Assembly: GCA_016199985.1 (NCBI GenBank)
Contig: JACQFQ010000063.1
Span: 31,266-95,265 of the forward strand
Direction: 5' to 3'
Length of the DNA stretch: 64,000 bases
Source of the DNA: Verrucomicrobiota bacterium
GTDB taxonomy: Bacteria; Verrucomicrobiota; Verrucomicrobiia; Limisphaerales; UBA11320
Shown: one piece after another, positions 44,101 through 53,563 of the stretch
Numbering within the stretch: the first letter of the stretch is position 1
Layout of the letters: every line of letters starts with the position of its first letter
The notes under the pieces: model-generated
What the model saw: only the letters and a program-made list of their open reading frames with translations
The model's database searches: none
What the model was told of the DNA's origin: nothing
Made by a program: the position numbers and the translations under genes

Positions 44101-46092
44101 ATGCGCTATCCATCCGAAACTTCTCCGCGCTGCCTTCAATGCCGCGCCCGTTACTCATCGGCGATGTTAATGGCCATTTTGAGTTTTGCGGTCTGCATGC
44201 GTCAGTTGCCTTTGAAAGCGGCTGAAGCGAGAGGCGACGGCGCTTCGAAATCGCTCGCAGACCAGGCGACCATGTCGAAGGCGCTGGAGGATCGCGCGAA
44301 TGAGCAGCGATCCGCCTCCGCTGGAATCCAGTCGTTTCACGCTTTCAAGTTCACCGACCAGATTGCGTCGAGCGGGATTCGGTTTCGACATCAGATCGTG
44401 GAGGATGCCGGAAAACACTTCCGGGGAAACCATTACGACCATGGGAGCGCGGTCGCCGCGGCGGACATCGACGGCGATGGCCGAACGGATTTGTACTTTT
44501 GCACTCAGCTCGGAACGAATCGTCTCTATCGAAACCTGGGCGGAGGCCGCTTTGAGGATGTCACTCTGCGAGCGGAGGTTGGACTCCCCAACCAGATCTC
44601 GGTGGGCGCGTCGTTTGGCGATTTGAACAACGACGGACTGCCTGACCTGTTTGTCACTACGGTGCGCCACGGCAATCATCTGTTCCGGAACCTCGGCGGC
44701 GGGCGATTTGAGGATGCGACTCAGGCGGCGGGAGTCGCCTTTTCCGGACACTCCTCGGGCGTGGTCCTTTTCGATTTTGACAACGACGGGTTGTTGGACA
44801 TTCTCGTGTGCAACGTCGGACGATTCACGACGGAGGAGACGGGTCCAGGCGGATACTACGTCGGTTTCAAGAACGCCTTCACCGGGCATCTCTTTCCGGA
44901 CCGCACCGAATACCCGATTCTCTACAAGAACCTGGGGAACTTCCGGTTCAAGGACGTGACCGAGGAGATGGGGATGCGCGTGCTCAGTTGGAGCGGAGAC
45001 GCCACGTTCACCGACTTGAACAACGATGGGTTTCCGGACCTTTATATTCTGAACATGCAGGGCGACAATCACTACCTGGAGAATCAAGGCGGGCGGAGGT
45101 TTTTGGAAAAGACCGCCTCCGTTTTTCCGAAGACTTCCTGGGGAGGGATGGGCGTGAAGTTCTTTGATTACGACCAGGACGGGCTGCCTGACCTCTTTGT
45201 CACCGATATGCACTCTGATATGACAGGGCTCCAGACGCGGCTGAGCAAACAGGATTTTAGCGTGGAATTCGAGAAGCGCAAAAGCGAGGCTTGGTGCACC
45301 AAGGAGTATACGGATGCCTATCTGCAAGGCGCCTCGAACAATGTGTTCGGAAACTGCTTTTATCGGAATCAAGGGAATGGAAAGTTCGAGGAGATCTCTG
45401 ATCGTATTGGCGCCGAAACGTTTTGGCCCTGGGGTTTGACTGTCGGGGACCTGAATGCCGACGGGTTCGAGGATGTTTTCATTCCCGCAGGAATGGGATT
45501 TGGTTTTCGCTATGGGATAAACTCCCTCTTGTTGAACGAGGGGGGACGGCGTTTTGTGGACGCTGAGTTTGTGTTGGGCGTTGAACCCCGCCCGCCTTCA
45601 AAGCGCATGCGCTTGGCCTTCGAATTGGACTCCTCAGGCGCGGATAAGAGCCACCCCCTTGCTCGCGGCCAAAAGGGAGTCATTCCAGTGCTGGCGCCGG
45701 CCAGTTCCCGATCCGCGGTCATTGTCGACGTGGACGACGACGGAGATCTGGACATTGTCACCAATGAGATGGGAGACGAACCCCAGATCTTGATGAGCAA
45801 CCTATCCGAGCATCGCGCGGTGCATTTTCTCCAGGTGCGCTTGACGGGCCGCAAAGCAAACCGCGACGGGTTGGGATCTCGCGTCGAAGTGGTTGCGGGC
45901 GGGCGGAAATTCACGCAATTCCACGATGGAAAGTCCGGCCATCTGGCCCAGAGCTCCATGCCCCTTTACTTTGGTCTCGGTGAAGCTGCGACTGTTGACC
46001 GCGTCGAGGTGATTTGGCCCTCTGGAAAGCGGCAAACCATTGACCGCGACATTCCGCGGAATCGCACCTTGAACATTTCAGAGCCTGAGTAG
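44101..46092 (+). CDS. FG-GAP/VCBS and ASPIC/UnbV secreted protein
   Basis: About 663 residues from the ATG at 44101 (44164 is an alternative). A short hydrophobic start (AMLMAILSFAVCM) suggests export. At least six FG-GAP calcium-loop repeats follow (DIDGDGRTDLYF, DLNNDGLPDLFVT, DFDNDGLLDILV, DLNNDGFPDLYI, DYDQDGLPDLFVT, DLNADGFEDVFI). The C-terminus (VEVVAGGRKFTQ, VEVIWPSGKRQ) is an ASPIC/UnbV domain, as in CRTAC1-like proteins. It should form a calcium-bound beta-propeller at the cell surface. Confidence 0.85.
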   Translation: MRYPSETSPRCLQCRARYSSAMLMAILSFAVCMRQLPLKAAEARGDGASKSLADQATMSKALEDRANEQRSASAGIQSFHAFKFTDQIASSGIRFRHQIVEDAGKHFRGNHYDHGSAVAAADIDGDGRTDLYFCTQLGTNRLYRNLGGGRFEDVTLRAEVGLPNQISVGASFGDLNNDGLPDLFVTTVRHGNHLFRNLGGGRFEDATQAAGVAFSGHSSGVVLFDFDNDGLLDILVCNVGRFTTEETGPGGYYVGFKNAFTGHLFPDRTEYPILYKNLGNFRFKDVTEEMGMRVLSWSGDATFTDLNNDGFPDLYILNMQGDNHYLENQGGRRFLEKTASVFPKTSWGGMGVKFFDYDQDGLPDLFVTDMHSDMTGLQTRLSKQDFSVEFEKRKSEAWCTKEYTDAYLQGASNNVFGNCFYRNQGNGKFEEISDRIGAETFWPWGLTVGDLNADGFEDVFIPAGMGFGFRYGINSLLLNEGGRRFVDAEFVLGVEPRPPSKRMRLAFELDSSGADKSHPLARGQKGVIPVLAPASSRSAVIVDVDDDGDLDIVTNEMGDEPQILMSNLSEHRAVHFLQVRLTGRKANRDGLGSRVEVVAGGRKFTQFHDGKSGHLAQSSMPLYFGLGEAATVDRVEVIWPSGKRQTIDRDIPRNRTLNISEPE

Positions 46093-46156
46093 CGGGAGGG
46101 CGGTCGGGCAGCGCTCGCGCGCTTGCCAGAGATTCCTTGCAATAGAAAGCCAATGG

Positions 46157-47287
46157 CTATTGTGGTTTCGCAGCTCGTCCGGGCGAGTGATAGCCGACCG
46201 TTTCCACCCAACTTTTCGCTTCAGCGTTCCGCGAGATTGGGGCTGATTCTCCGACGCGGTTTTCCTCGGGACGAATCACTGACTGAGGGTCGCGGATGAC
46301 TCCGTTGATAACACATCGTCGCACCAGGCCTCCACGGGCCAGATCCAATTCAAATCTGGGTTGCGGAGTGAACCCGCCGTCCAGGGTGTTGTCGCTGAAC
46401 AGGCAATCGGTGTATTGACTGAGTCCGCTCATGTCATCGATTCCATTGCGATTCCCCTTCAGGGTGCAGTGTTCCATGATCAGCCGAGACCCGGCGAATA
46501 CGGTAACCGCTCCATTGTTGGAGAACGGGTTTACCCCCTCCCCCGGCCCTGTGTTTGAAACGTTTGCGGCAAACATGCAGTTGATCACACGGGCTGAGCT
46601 TCCCCAGAGCAGGTCAAGGGCCGCGCCCGTCACCTCGGCGCGGTTGTTTCTGAAAACGCAATCTTCGATCAAGACGGCGCCCTGGGTCGCGCTTTCATGC
46701 TGAATGGAGATTCCCCCGGCGCAAGGGCTGGCGTAATTGCCGACAATTTCGAGATCACGCAATACAGGGTAGGATCGGTGATAGATTTTGATGGCGCCTC
46801 CATCACCGAAATAGAATCGTCCTTTCTTGAGTTCTTGATCGGGTTCCATCGCCGATGTGCGCGAATTGGTAACGAAGTGGTTCGCGCCGGTGATTCTCAG
46901 GTGCGCTAGGACCGTGTTCGATGAAAGTCCGTCGCCGAGGTAAACGACATGGTTCACGATAGCGGGTGAAGGCGGGTTTGAGGACGGGCTCAAAGCGGGA
47001 TTTTGAGCGGTGAGCGTGGGTCGCCCAATCCCTTCCACTCGCACGCCGTCGTGCCGACGGTTTAGAAACAAGAGCGCCTGCCCTTTGTGGGCGGGCGCGT
47101 ACGTCCCTTCATGAATTCTTACGATCTTGACGCTGACGTGATCGGCAGCGAGGTCCACCGCGGTCTGCAGATCGTCTCCAGGGAATACGTGATGAGCTCC
47201 GTCCTTGAGCTCGTAGGCAACCACGGTTTTCTGGCTCACCACCAACATCACGGCGAGAAGATGGAAGCTGAATGCATTCGGACTCAT
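46157..47287 (-). CDS. Secreted right-handed parallel beta-helix protein
   Basis: 376 residues from the ATG at 47287; the frame is open to a GTG at 47329. Signal peptide about FSFHLLAVMLVVSQKTVVA. The body shows beta-helix coils (LRDLEIVGNYASPCAGGISI, VLIEDCVFRNNRAEVTGAAL, RVINCMFAANVSN, RLIMEHCTLKGNRNGI). This fold is used by pectate-lyase-like enzymes and by non-enzymatic adhesins; no catalytic pattern is evident. Confidence 0.75.
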   Translation of the reverse strand: MSPNAFSFHLLAVMLVVSQKTVVAYELKDGAHHVFPGDDLQTAVDLAADHVSVKIVRIHEGTYAPAHKGQALLFLNRRHDGVRVEGIGRPTLTAQNPALSPSSNPPSPAIVNHVVYLGDGLSSNTVLAHLRITGANHFVTNSRTSAMEPDQELKKGRFYFGDGGAIKIYHRSYPVLRDLEIVGNYASPCAGGISIQHESATQGAVLIEDCVFRNNRAEVTGAALDLLWGSSARVINCMFAANVSNTGPGEGVNPFSNNGAVTVFAGSRLIMEHCTLKGNRNGIDDMSGLSQYTDCLFSDNTLDGGFTPQPRFELDLARGGLVRRCVINGVIRDPQSVIRPEENRVGESAPISRNAEAKSWVETVGYHSPGRAAKPQ

Positions 47288-47541
47288 TCCAACCACTAAA
47301 CGGGAAGCCCGACTCGCAGTCAAGCGCACCCGCCGGGCAGGAACCCTCAGTTCTCATTCGATGAGAATGCGGCTGGCGGGATCGCCCGTGAGAGCATTTT
47401 ACGGTCCGGTCTTGCGTCTTGACGTCCCCGTCTACGGGGCGAGCTTTCGCCGGCTGCGTCCCCGGTTGGGTGTGCGGGGTGGCGTGCCGCGACTCTGTGG
47501 AATCTGTCGCCATCGTCTGCTCGAACTGTTACTCCATCTCC

Positions 47542-48465
47542 ATGAATCTGAAGCGCGCGCTCAAGATCACGGGGCTCTCCGTGCTGGGCCTGCTGGTTCT
47601 GGCCGCTCTGACGGTCGGTCTCGGCTGGTGGTACTTTCATCCGCAGATTACGCGACAGGACGGCGTTCTGTACGGCAAGCGCGCTGGGAAGGATCTGACC
47701 TTTGACATCGTTCGCCCCGCGCATCCGAACGGGAAGGGCGTGCTGTTGATGGTGAGCGGGGGATGGAAGTCGGGGCCGGGCAAGTTCGATCCGTGGCTGG
47801 TTGCTCCGGTGCTCCGACGCGGCTACACGGTCTTCGCCGTGCGTCATGTTTCGCAGCCGCAGTCGACCATCATGGGAATCGTCGAAGACATGCATCGCGC
47901 GGTGCGATTCATCCGGCATCACGCCCGGGAATACCGCATCGATCCCGACCGCCTGGGCGTCACCGGCGGCAGCTCCGGCGGACATCTGAGCCTGATGCTG
48001 GCGACGCGCGGCGCCGCGGGATCGCCCGACGCCGCCGATCCGGTCGATCGCGAGAGCAGCGCCGTCCAGGCCGTCGCCATCTTCTATCCCGTCACCGACC
48101 TCCTGAACCTCGGCAGCTCCACCGAGAATCCCGGCGATGGCGGACCTCCCAAGAGCTTCGTCAGGGGCTTTGGCCCTCAGGCCACCAATCCGGCCGTCTG
48201 GAAGATCATCGGTCGCGACCTGTCTCCGATCTATCACGTTCAATCCAATCTCCCGCCCATTTTCATCGTGCATGGAGGCGCGGACACGCTCACTCCGCTG
48301 GATCAATCCGAGCGATTCCAGGCCGCGGCTCGCGAGGTCGGCAGGACGGTCGACCTGGTTGTCCGCCCAGGGAAGAAGCACGGATGGTTGGCAATGGTCT
48401 TCGACATCCCTCGATTCGCCGACTGGTTCGACACCTACCTCGCCAGCGGCCCGCGGGGCCGTTGA
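47542..48465 (+). CDS. Membrane-anchored alpha/beta hydrolase (esterase/lipase type)
   Basis: 307 residues from the ATG at 47542. N-terminal membrane segment (ITGLSVLGLLVLAALTVGLGWWYF). Nucleophile elbow VTGGSSGGH with the catalytic serine, PPIFIVHGGADTLTP with the Asp, and KKHGW with the His complete a triad. FIVHGG and LLMVSGG suggest the BD-FAE/HSL-like esterase group. Substrate unknown. The frame is open upstream, but no membrane start lies there. Confidence 0.82.
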   Translation: MNLKRALKITGLSVLGLLVLAALTVGLGWWYFHPQITRQDGVLYGKRAGKDLTFDIVRPAHPNGKGVLLMVSGGWKSGPGKFDPWLVAPVLRRGYTVFAVRHVSQPQSTIMGIVEDMHRAVRFIRHHAREYRIDPDRLGVTGGSSGGHLSLMLATRGAAGSPDAADPVDRESSAVQAVAIFYPVTDLLNLGSSTENPGDGGPPKSFVRGFGPQATNPAVWKIIGRDLSPIYHVQSNLPPIFIVHGGADTLTPLDQSERFQAAAREVGRTVDLVVRPGKKHGWLAMVFDIPRFADWFDTYLASGPRGR

Positions 48466-48558
48466 GCATCGGAACGATCCCCGTCCCTCCCTGTCGAATG
48501 ACTGGGAATATGTATTGGCAACCCAAACGCCTGTTCCTACATTCCGCCTCGCCATAGC

Positions 48559-49518
48559 ATGCAGTCTTTTATCGCCATCGCGTTGAACGGGTTTCTCGAG
48601 TTGGCGCGCCAGCCGATCGTCCTTCTGCTGACCACAACGTCCGCGGTGGCCATCGTGTTTCTCTCGTCGATTCCGTATTTCGGGCTGGGGGAGGATCCGA
48701 AGCTGGTGAAGGACATGGTCCTGGCTGTGATGTTCCTCACCGGGCTCTTCGGCGCGGTCCTCTGCGCCTCCAACACCCTTGCCCGCGAGATCCGGACGGG
48801 CACCGCGCTCGCGGTGCTTTCCAAGCCCGTTGGCCGCGCCAACTTTCTTCTCGCGCGCTATACGGGGCTTGTCGCCGTGCTGACGCTGACGGTGTTCGTC
48901 AACCTGCTCGCCTGCCTGCTTGCTTCGCGGCTGGCCTTTGATTCCTATGGCGAGGCCGATCTGAGGGCTGTGGCCGTCTACTTTGGGTCCGTGCTGGTCG
49001 CGTATCTCGGCGCGGGGTTCTCGAACTTCTTTCTCCGACGCGCGTTTGTGTCCGACGCGCTTGTGGCGATGGTGGCGACCACGACGCTCGCGTTCGTGGC
49101 GATCAACTTTTTCGACCACGAAGGAAACTCGCAGCCCTTCGCAAAAGGCGTCGACTGGAGGATCGTTCACGCGGGCCTGCTGGTGCTGTTTGCCATCTGG
49201 ATGCTCGCCGCCCTGGCCCTCGCCTCGTCCACCCGCCTTGAGATGGTGGCAACGCTTGGCGTGTGCACCCTGTTTTTCCTCCTCGGGCTCATGTCCGACT
49301 ACCTCGTCGGACGACCGGCGCTCGAGGGCCGCTGGTGGGCGCAGGTTCTCTACGCGGTGTTGCCGAACTGGCAGAAGTTCTGGCTGTCGGACGCGCTGGT
49401 GGAAGGGGGCGCGATCCCTTGGAGCTACGTCGCGAAAGCGTTCGGCTACGCCGCCACCTACACGGGCGCCGCGCTCGCGGTGGGGTTGACATTGTTCGAG
49501 GACCGGGAACTCTCATAA
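48559..49518 (+). CDS. ABC-2 type permease
   Basis: 319 residues with about six membrane segments (for example IVLLLTTTSAVAIVFLSSI, MVLAVMFLTGLFGAVLCAS, LVAVLTLTVFVNLLACLL, WMLAALALASS, TLGVCTLFFLLGLMS). LAREIRTGTALAVLSKPVGR is the conserved cytoplasmic coupling region of ABC-2 permeases. The likely ATPase is at 42281. It is the first gene of the SPFH-ATPase operon; only two bases separate its stop from the next start. Confidence 0.82.
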   Translation: MQSFIAIALNGFLELARQPIVLLLTTTSAVAIVFLSSIPYFGLGEDPKLVKDMVLAVMFLTGLFGAVLCASNTLAREIRTGTALAVLSKPVGRANFLLARYTGLVAVLTLTVFVNLLACLLASRLAFDSYGEADLRAVAVYFGSVLVAYLGAGFSNFFLRRAFVSDALVAMVATTTLAFVAINFFDHEGNSQPFAKGVDWRIVHAGLLVLFAIWMLAALALASSTRLEMVATLGVCTLFFLLGLMSDYLVGRPALEGRWWAQVLYAVLPNWQKFWLSDALVEGGAIPWSYVAKAFGYAATYTGAALAVGLTLFEDRELS

Positions 49519-49520
49519 TC

Positions 49521-51416
49521 ATGGAACGGAACGGAAGGACAGGCGCCACAACCAACTGCCTGCTGTTGTTGGCGGCGGCGGCGTTGTGTTATGGGATCGC
49601 GCGCTACAGCGAGACCGTCACCGGCCAGCTGGCCGGTGGCGCGCTGGGCTTCGGAGCGCTCGTGGGCCTGGTGAGTTGGTTCCATATGCGCCTGGAGGAG
49701 CAGGAGACCTTCGAGCAGATGGAGTTCGACGAGGTCACCCGTTCCAAGGGCGGCGCGTCGTTGTTCAACACGACGGAATCCGAAACGTTCCCAGCCCGGC
49801 GATCCCGCGAGCTCTTCGAGCGATTCTTCATCCCGATCTTCACGGCCCTGTTGGCGGCCAGCCTCGGCGCGGTCTCGGTTTACGCCTGGCAATGGATTGG
49901 ATCGCTGCCCGCCGCGCCGATGCAGCAGCCTCTGCTGGCCCTGGGCTTGTTCGGAGGCGTGTTCCTGGCCCTGTTCCTCATGGGACAGTATTCCTCCGGA
50001 GTGGCGCAGCTCGATCGGCGTCGATTGCTTCGACCGAGCGCGAACTGGATGTTGCTCGGGGCGTACCTCGCCGCGTTCACCTGCCTCGTCCTCGGCGTGA
50101 GCCTCACGGAATGGGCCCGCGCGGATTTTGTGGCGGGACGTGTCCTCAGCGTCCTGTTCGGAGCGCTTGCCCTCGAAGGCGCCGTCTCCGTGGTCTTCGA
50201 CATCTATCGTCCGCGCGTTCGCGGGAAGGCCATCCACCCGCTCTATGACAGCCGCCTCGTGGGCCTGGTGAGCCATCCGGAAGGCGTGTTCAGCACCGCG
50301 GCGAGCGCGCTGGACTACCAGTTCGGGTTCAAGGTTTCCGACACTTGGTTCTACAACTTTCTCCGCACGAACTTCCCCTGGCTCCTCCTCGGACAGCTGG
50401 GGTTGCTGCTGCTTTCCAGCGCGGTGGTGTTCATCAACCCTGGCGAGCGGGCTTTGCTGGAGCGCCTCGGACGCCCGGTGGCGGGACGCGAGAGCCTCGG
50501 GCCCGGGATGCATTTGAAATGGCCGTTTCCGATCGACGCGTTGCATCGCTTTCGCACCGAGGAGATCCAGTCTTTCACGGTGGGAGCGCTGCCGAATGAA
50601 GGCGCGGCGGACGAGGTCGCGTTTGTCTGGAGCGTCAGCCATTTCAAGAACGCCTTCAACCTGCTCACGCCCAGCGCGGCCCTCGCCGCCACCGGAGACT
50701 CCGCGCCGCAGACGGCGTCGACGAACACCCCGCTCGGGTTGCTCACGGTGAGCATCCCCATCCATTTTCAGATCAGCGATCTGAAGGCTTATGCGTACAA
50801 CTTTGAGAACGCGAGCAATGTGCTGGAAGGGATCGCGAATCGGGAGGTGGTTCGCTATTTCGCCCAGACGGACATCCATCAACTCCTCTCGGAGGGACAG
50901 TCCACCGCCGCGGACTATCTGCGCGGCGTCATCCAGAAGCGCGTGGATGAGATGGGGCTTGGGGTGAAGCTGCTCTTCGTCGGGCTGCAGGACATCCATC
51001 CGCCCGTCGAGGTGGTGAAGGACTACGAGTCGGTCGCCAACGCGAGGCAGTCGGTGATCACGAACATTCTCGGCGCGACGAACATCGCCCTCATGACGAA
51101 CGCCTACGCCGTCGCGGAGCAGGCGCGGATCCTCGCCCAGGCCGTCGCCGACAGGGACAACCGGGTGAGCGACGCGACAGCCCGCGCGTCGAGGTTCCGG
51201 GGCCAGATGGTCGCGTTCGAAGCCTCGCCCGAGATTTTTTCCCGCCGCACCTTCCTGAAATCCTACACCAACGCGCTTGCCGACAGCCGCAAGTACATCA
51301 TGGCGCTGACGAACGTCGACCTGATCCCGCAGGTGGACCTACAGGACAAGATCAGCGACAGGATCCGCGGCATGCTCACGCAGCCCAAGTCCGGGAAACC
51401 GGTCTCGACGCCATGA
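49521..51416 (+). CDS. Seven-TM SPFH (HflK-like) protein
   Basis: 631 residues. Seven predicted membrane segments in the first ~310 residues (starting TTNCLLLLAAAALCYGIA and ending FPWLLLGQLGLLLLSSAVVF) precede an SPFH/band-7 domain at ~310-600 (VFINPGERALLERLGRPV, LQDIHPPVEVVKDYESV). Normal HflK has one membrane segment, so this is an extended form. Two more SPFH genes follow within 20 bases each, suggesting a hetero-oligomeric membrane cage or scaffold. Confidence 0.8.
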   Translation: MERNGRTGATTNCLLLLAAAALCYGIARYSETVTGQLAGGALGFGALVGLVSWFHMRLEEQETFEQMEFDEVTRSKGGASLFNTTESETFPARRSRELFERFFIPIFTALLAASLGAVSVYAWQWIGSLPAAPMQQPLLALGLFGGVFLALFLMGQYSSGVAQLDRRRLLRPSANWMLLGAYLAAFTCLVLGVSLTEWARADFVAGRVLSVLFGALALEGAVSVVFDIYRPRVRGKAIHPLYDSRLVGLVSHPEGVFSTAASALDYQFGFKVSDTWFYNFLRTNFPWLLLGQLGLLLLSSAVVFINPGERALLERLGRPVAGRESLGPGMHLKWPFPIDALHRFRTEEIQSFTVGALPNEGAADEVAFVWSVSHFKNAFNLLTPSAALAATGDSAPQTASTNTPLGLLTVSIPIHFQISDLKAYAYNFENASNVLEGIANREVVRYFAQTDIHQLLSEGQSTAADYLRGVIQKRVDEMGLGVKLLFVGLQDIHPPVEVVKDYESVANARQSVITNILGATNIALMTNAYAVAEQARILAQAVADRDNRVSDATARASRFRGQMVAFEASPEIFSRRTFLKSYTNALADSRKYIMALTNVDLIPQVDLQDKISDRIRGMLTQPKSGKPVSTP

Positions 51417-51435
51417 TTCTCTTCGCTCTCATCGC

Positions 51436-52344
51436 ATGAAAAACAATCCTCTCTCCATCGCCATTGGATTCGTGCTGTTGGTGATCTTCGGGCTCTTGAT
51501 GTTCGTTTACCAGGTGCGAACCACCGAGGTGGCCGTGGTGACCACCTTCGGGAAGCCGACGGATCAAAAGAGCGAGCCCGGGCCCTATTTCCGCCTGTGG
51601 CCTGTGCAGAAGGTCTACAAGCTCGACAAGCGCGTTCGCAACCTTGAGGGCGGCGAGCAGGAGTCGACGACCTCCGACAACTACGGCGTTCTGATTACCT
51701 GCTACGCGGGATGGGCCGTGGACAACGCGGGCGAGTTTTTTCCCCGTTTCGATCGCGGCAGCCACTCCGCCGCCTCGGTCAAGCTGGGCGAGATGCTTCG
51801 GAACGCCCAGAAGCAGGTCATCGGCAAGCACCCGCTCCAGGACTTCATCAACCTCGACGCTACCAAGATCAAGTTCGACCAGATCGAGCAGGAGATCTTT
51901 GCCATTCTCCGCGATCAGTGCAAAAACCAGAACTACGGCATCGATGTGCGCTTCGTTCACATCAAGCGCCTCAACCTTCCTGGCAGCAACACCGCAACCG
52001 TCCTGGGGCGGATGACGTCCGAGCGTCAGAACCTGGTGACGAAGATTCAATCGGAGGGCGTGGCGAAGGCCGCGGCCATCCGCAACAACGCGGAGACCGC
52101 CGCGCAGTCCATGATCAGCCAGGCCAACTCCACGGCGCTGGCGATCCGCGGCGAAGGCGACGCGCAGGCCGCCGCGCTTCTCGCGGAGTTCAAAAGGAAC
52201 CCCGAGCTCGCCAAGCTGCTCCTCGACATCGGCGCGCTGGAAGGATTGCTCAAGAACAAGACCACGCTCTTCATGGATTTGAGCTTTCCCTTGATGGAAT
52301 ATCTGCAGAAGCGCCGGCCCGATGGCGCATCGCTCAAACCCTGA
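51436..52344 (+). CDS. hflC: SPFH protein, HflC-like
   Basis: 302 residues. One N-terminal membrane segment (IAIGFVLLVIFGLLMFVYQV) then a band-7 domain: TEVAVVTTFGKPTDQ, YGIDVRFVHIKRLNLP and the coiled EGVAKAAAIRNNAETAAQ with AAALLAEFKRNPELAKLL. HflC with HflK modulates the FtsH protease. Here it is in an operon with two other SPFH proteins and a metal ATPase, so it may serve those instead. Confidence 0.85.
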   Translation: MKNNPLSIAIGFVLLVIFGLLMFVYQVRTTEVAVVTTFGKPTDQKSEPGPYFRLWPVQKVYKLDKRVRNLEGGEQESTTSDNYGVLITCYAGWAVDNAGEFFPRFDRGSHSAASVKLGEMLRNAQKQVIGKHPLQDFINLDATKIKFDQIEQEIFAILRDQCKNQNYGIDVRFVHIKRLNLPGSNTATVLGRMTSERQNLVTKIQSEGVAKAAAIRNNAETAAQSMISQANSTALAIRGEGDAQAAALLAEFKRNPELAKLLLDIGALEGLLKNKTTLFMDLSFPLMEYLQKRRPDGASLKP

Positions 52345-52356
52345 CCTGGAACGCCC

Positions 52357-53541
52357 ATGAGCGACACCCCTCAACCCCCCCCTCAAGATCCGCCGCAGCC
52401 GCCTCCCCAAGCCGGCCAGCAGGGGCATGACGAGCACGACCACGGGCCTGGACACTCGCATGAGCATTCGGACGAGGGGGAAGGGGACGCCGGCACGCGG
52501 GCCTTGGCGGACGCGCTCCGCCGCAGCTTCGCGGTGCTCAAGTTCATCATGGGCGGGCTGGTCATTGTGTTCCTGTTCTCCAACGTGAAGATCGTGGGGC
52601 CTGAGGAGCGCGGCGTGATCCTGCGCTTTGGCAAGCCGGTCGGCGAAGGCGAGGGGATCCTTCTTCCGCCCGGGCCCAAGCTTGCCTGGCCCTATCCGAT
52701 CGATGAATTCAAGACGATCCCGATCAGCCGGATCCAGCAGGTCGCCTCCACGGTGGGATGGCATCGCACCTCCGCGCTGGCCGCGGCCACCGGCGAGGAC
52801 GACGGAGGGGGCGGGGCGTTGGACCCTCTTCGCGATGGATATCTGATGACCGGGGACGCGAACATTGTTCATGTCCGCGCGGTCTTCAACTATCGCATCA
52901 CGGATCCCACTCGATATCTCTTCGCCTTCACCAACACCCCCGTGCTGCTCACCAACGCCCTCAACAACGCCATCACCTATGTCGCCGCGCATTCCTCGGT
53001 GGACGCGATGCTTCGCAGCGGGTTGGCGGCGTTTAATGAACAGGTCCGCTCGCGGGTCGCGCAGCTGGCGCAGGAGCAGGGGCTCGGCGTCGCGGTGGAG
53101 AATGTCAACGCGGACATCATCCCGCCGCGGAGCGTGAAGCCCTTTTTTGACCAGGCTTTGCAGGCGAAGGAGCAGGTGAACCAGGACACCACCGACGTCG
53201 AGACGAAAGCCATCCGGACGCGCCAGGAGGCGGAGAACATCGCCTTGAGGATCGTCTTCGCGGCCCGGAACGAGCTGACGAACGAGCTGGTTCAGATTCG
53301 CAATGAAACCAATCGATTCCACGCGTTGCTCGCCGATTTCGAGCGCGCGCCGGAGCTGTCGCGCCAGCGCTTCGTCAGCGAGCTCATGCAGAAAATTGGA
53401 CCGGCCATCGACGACAAATTGATCCTCAGGGATCGCGCCGACGGACAGAGGCAGCAGCTTCGTCTGCTGATCAATCGCGAGGAGAAGCTGGAGTTCTCCA
53501 AGCCAACCAGCGATCCCGCGGCCCCGGCGGACGGCCATTGA
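52357..53541 (+). CDS. hflK: SPFH protein, HflK-like, with His/Asp-rich N-terminus
   Basis: 394 residues. A Pro/Gln-rich start is followed by a His/Asp/Glu cluster at ~22-42 (GHDEHDHGPGHSHEHSDEGE), then a membrane segment (FIMGGLVIVFLFSNV) and a band-7 domain (GPEERGVILRFGKPVGEGEG, LGVAVENVNADIIPP). The His cluster is unusual for HflK and mirrors those of the P-type ATPase encoded just downstream, consistent with shared metal handling. Confidence 0.85.
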   Translation: MSDTPQPPPQDPPQPPPQAGQQGHDEHDHGPGHSHEHSDEGEGDAGTRALADALRRSFAVLKFIMGGLVIVFLFSNVKIVGPEERGVILRFGKPVGEGEGILLPPGPKLAWPYPIDEFKTIPISRIQQVASTVGWHRTSALAAATGEDDGGGGALDPLRDGYLMTGDANIVHVRAVFNYRITDPTRYLFAFTNTPVLLTNALNNAITYVAAHSSVDAMLRSGLAAFNEQVRSRVAQLAQEQGLGVAVENVNADIIPPRSVKPFFDQALQAKEQVNQDTTDVETKAIRTRQEAENIALRIVFAARNELTNELVQIRNETNRFHALLADFERAPELSRQRFVSELMQKIGPAIDDKLILRDRADGQRQQLRLLINREEKLEFSKPTSDPAAPADGH

Positions 53542-53563
53542 AAAATTCAACCCAGAGCGAGCC

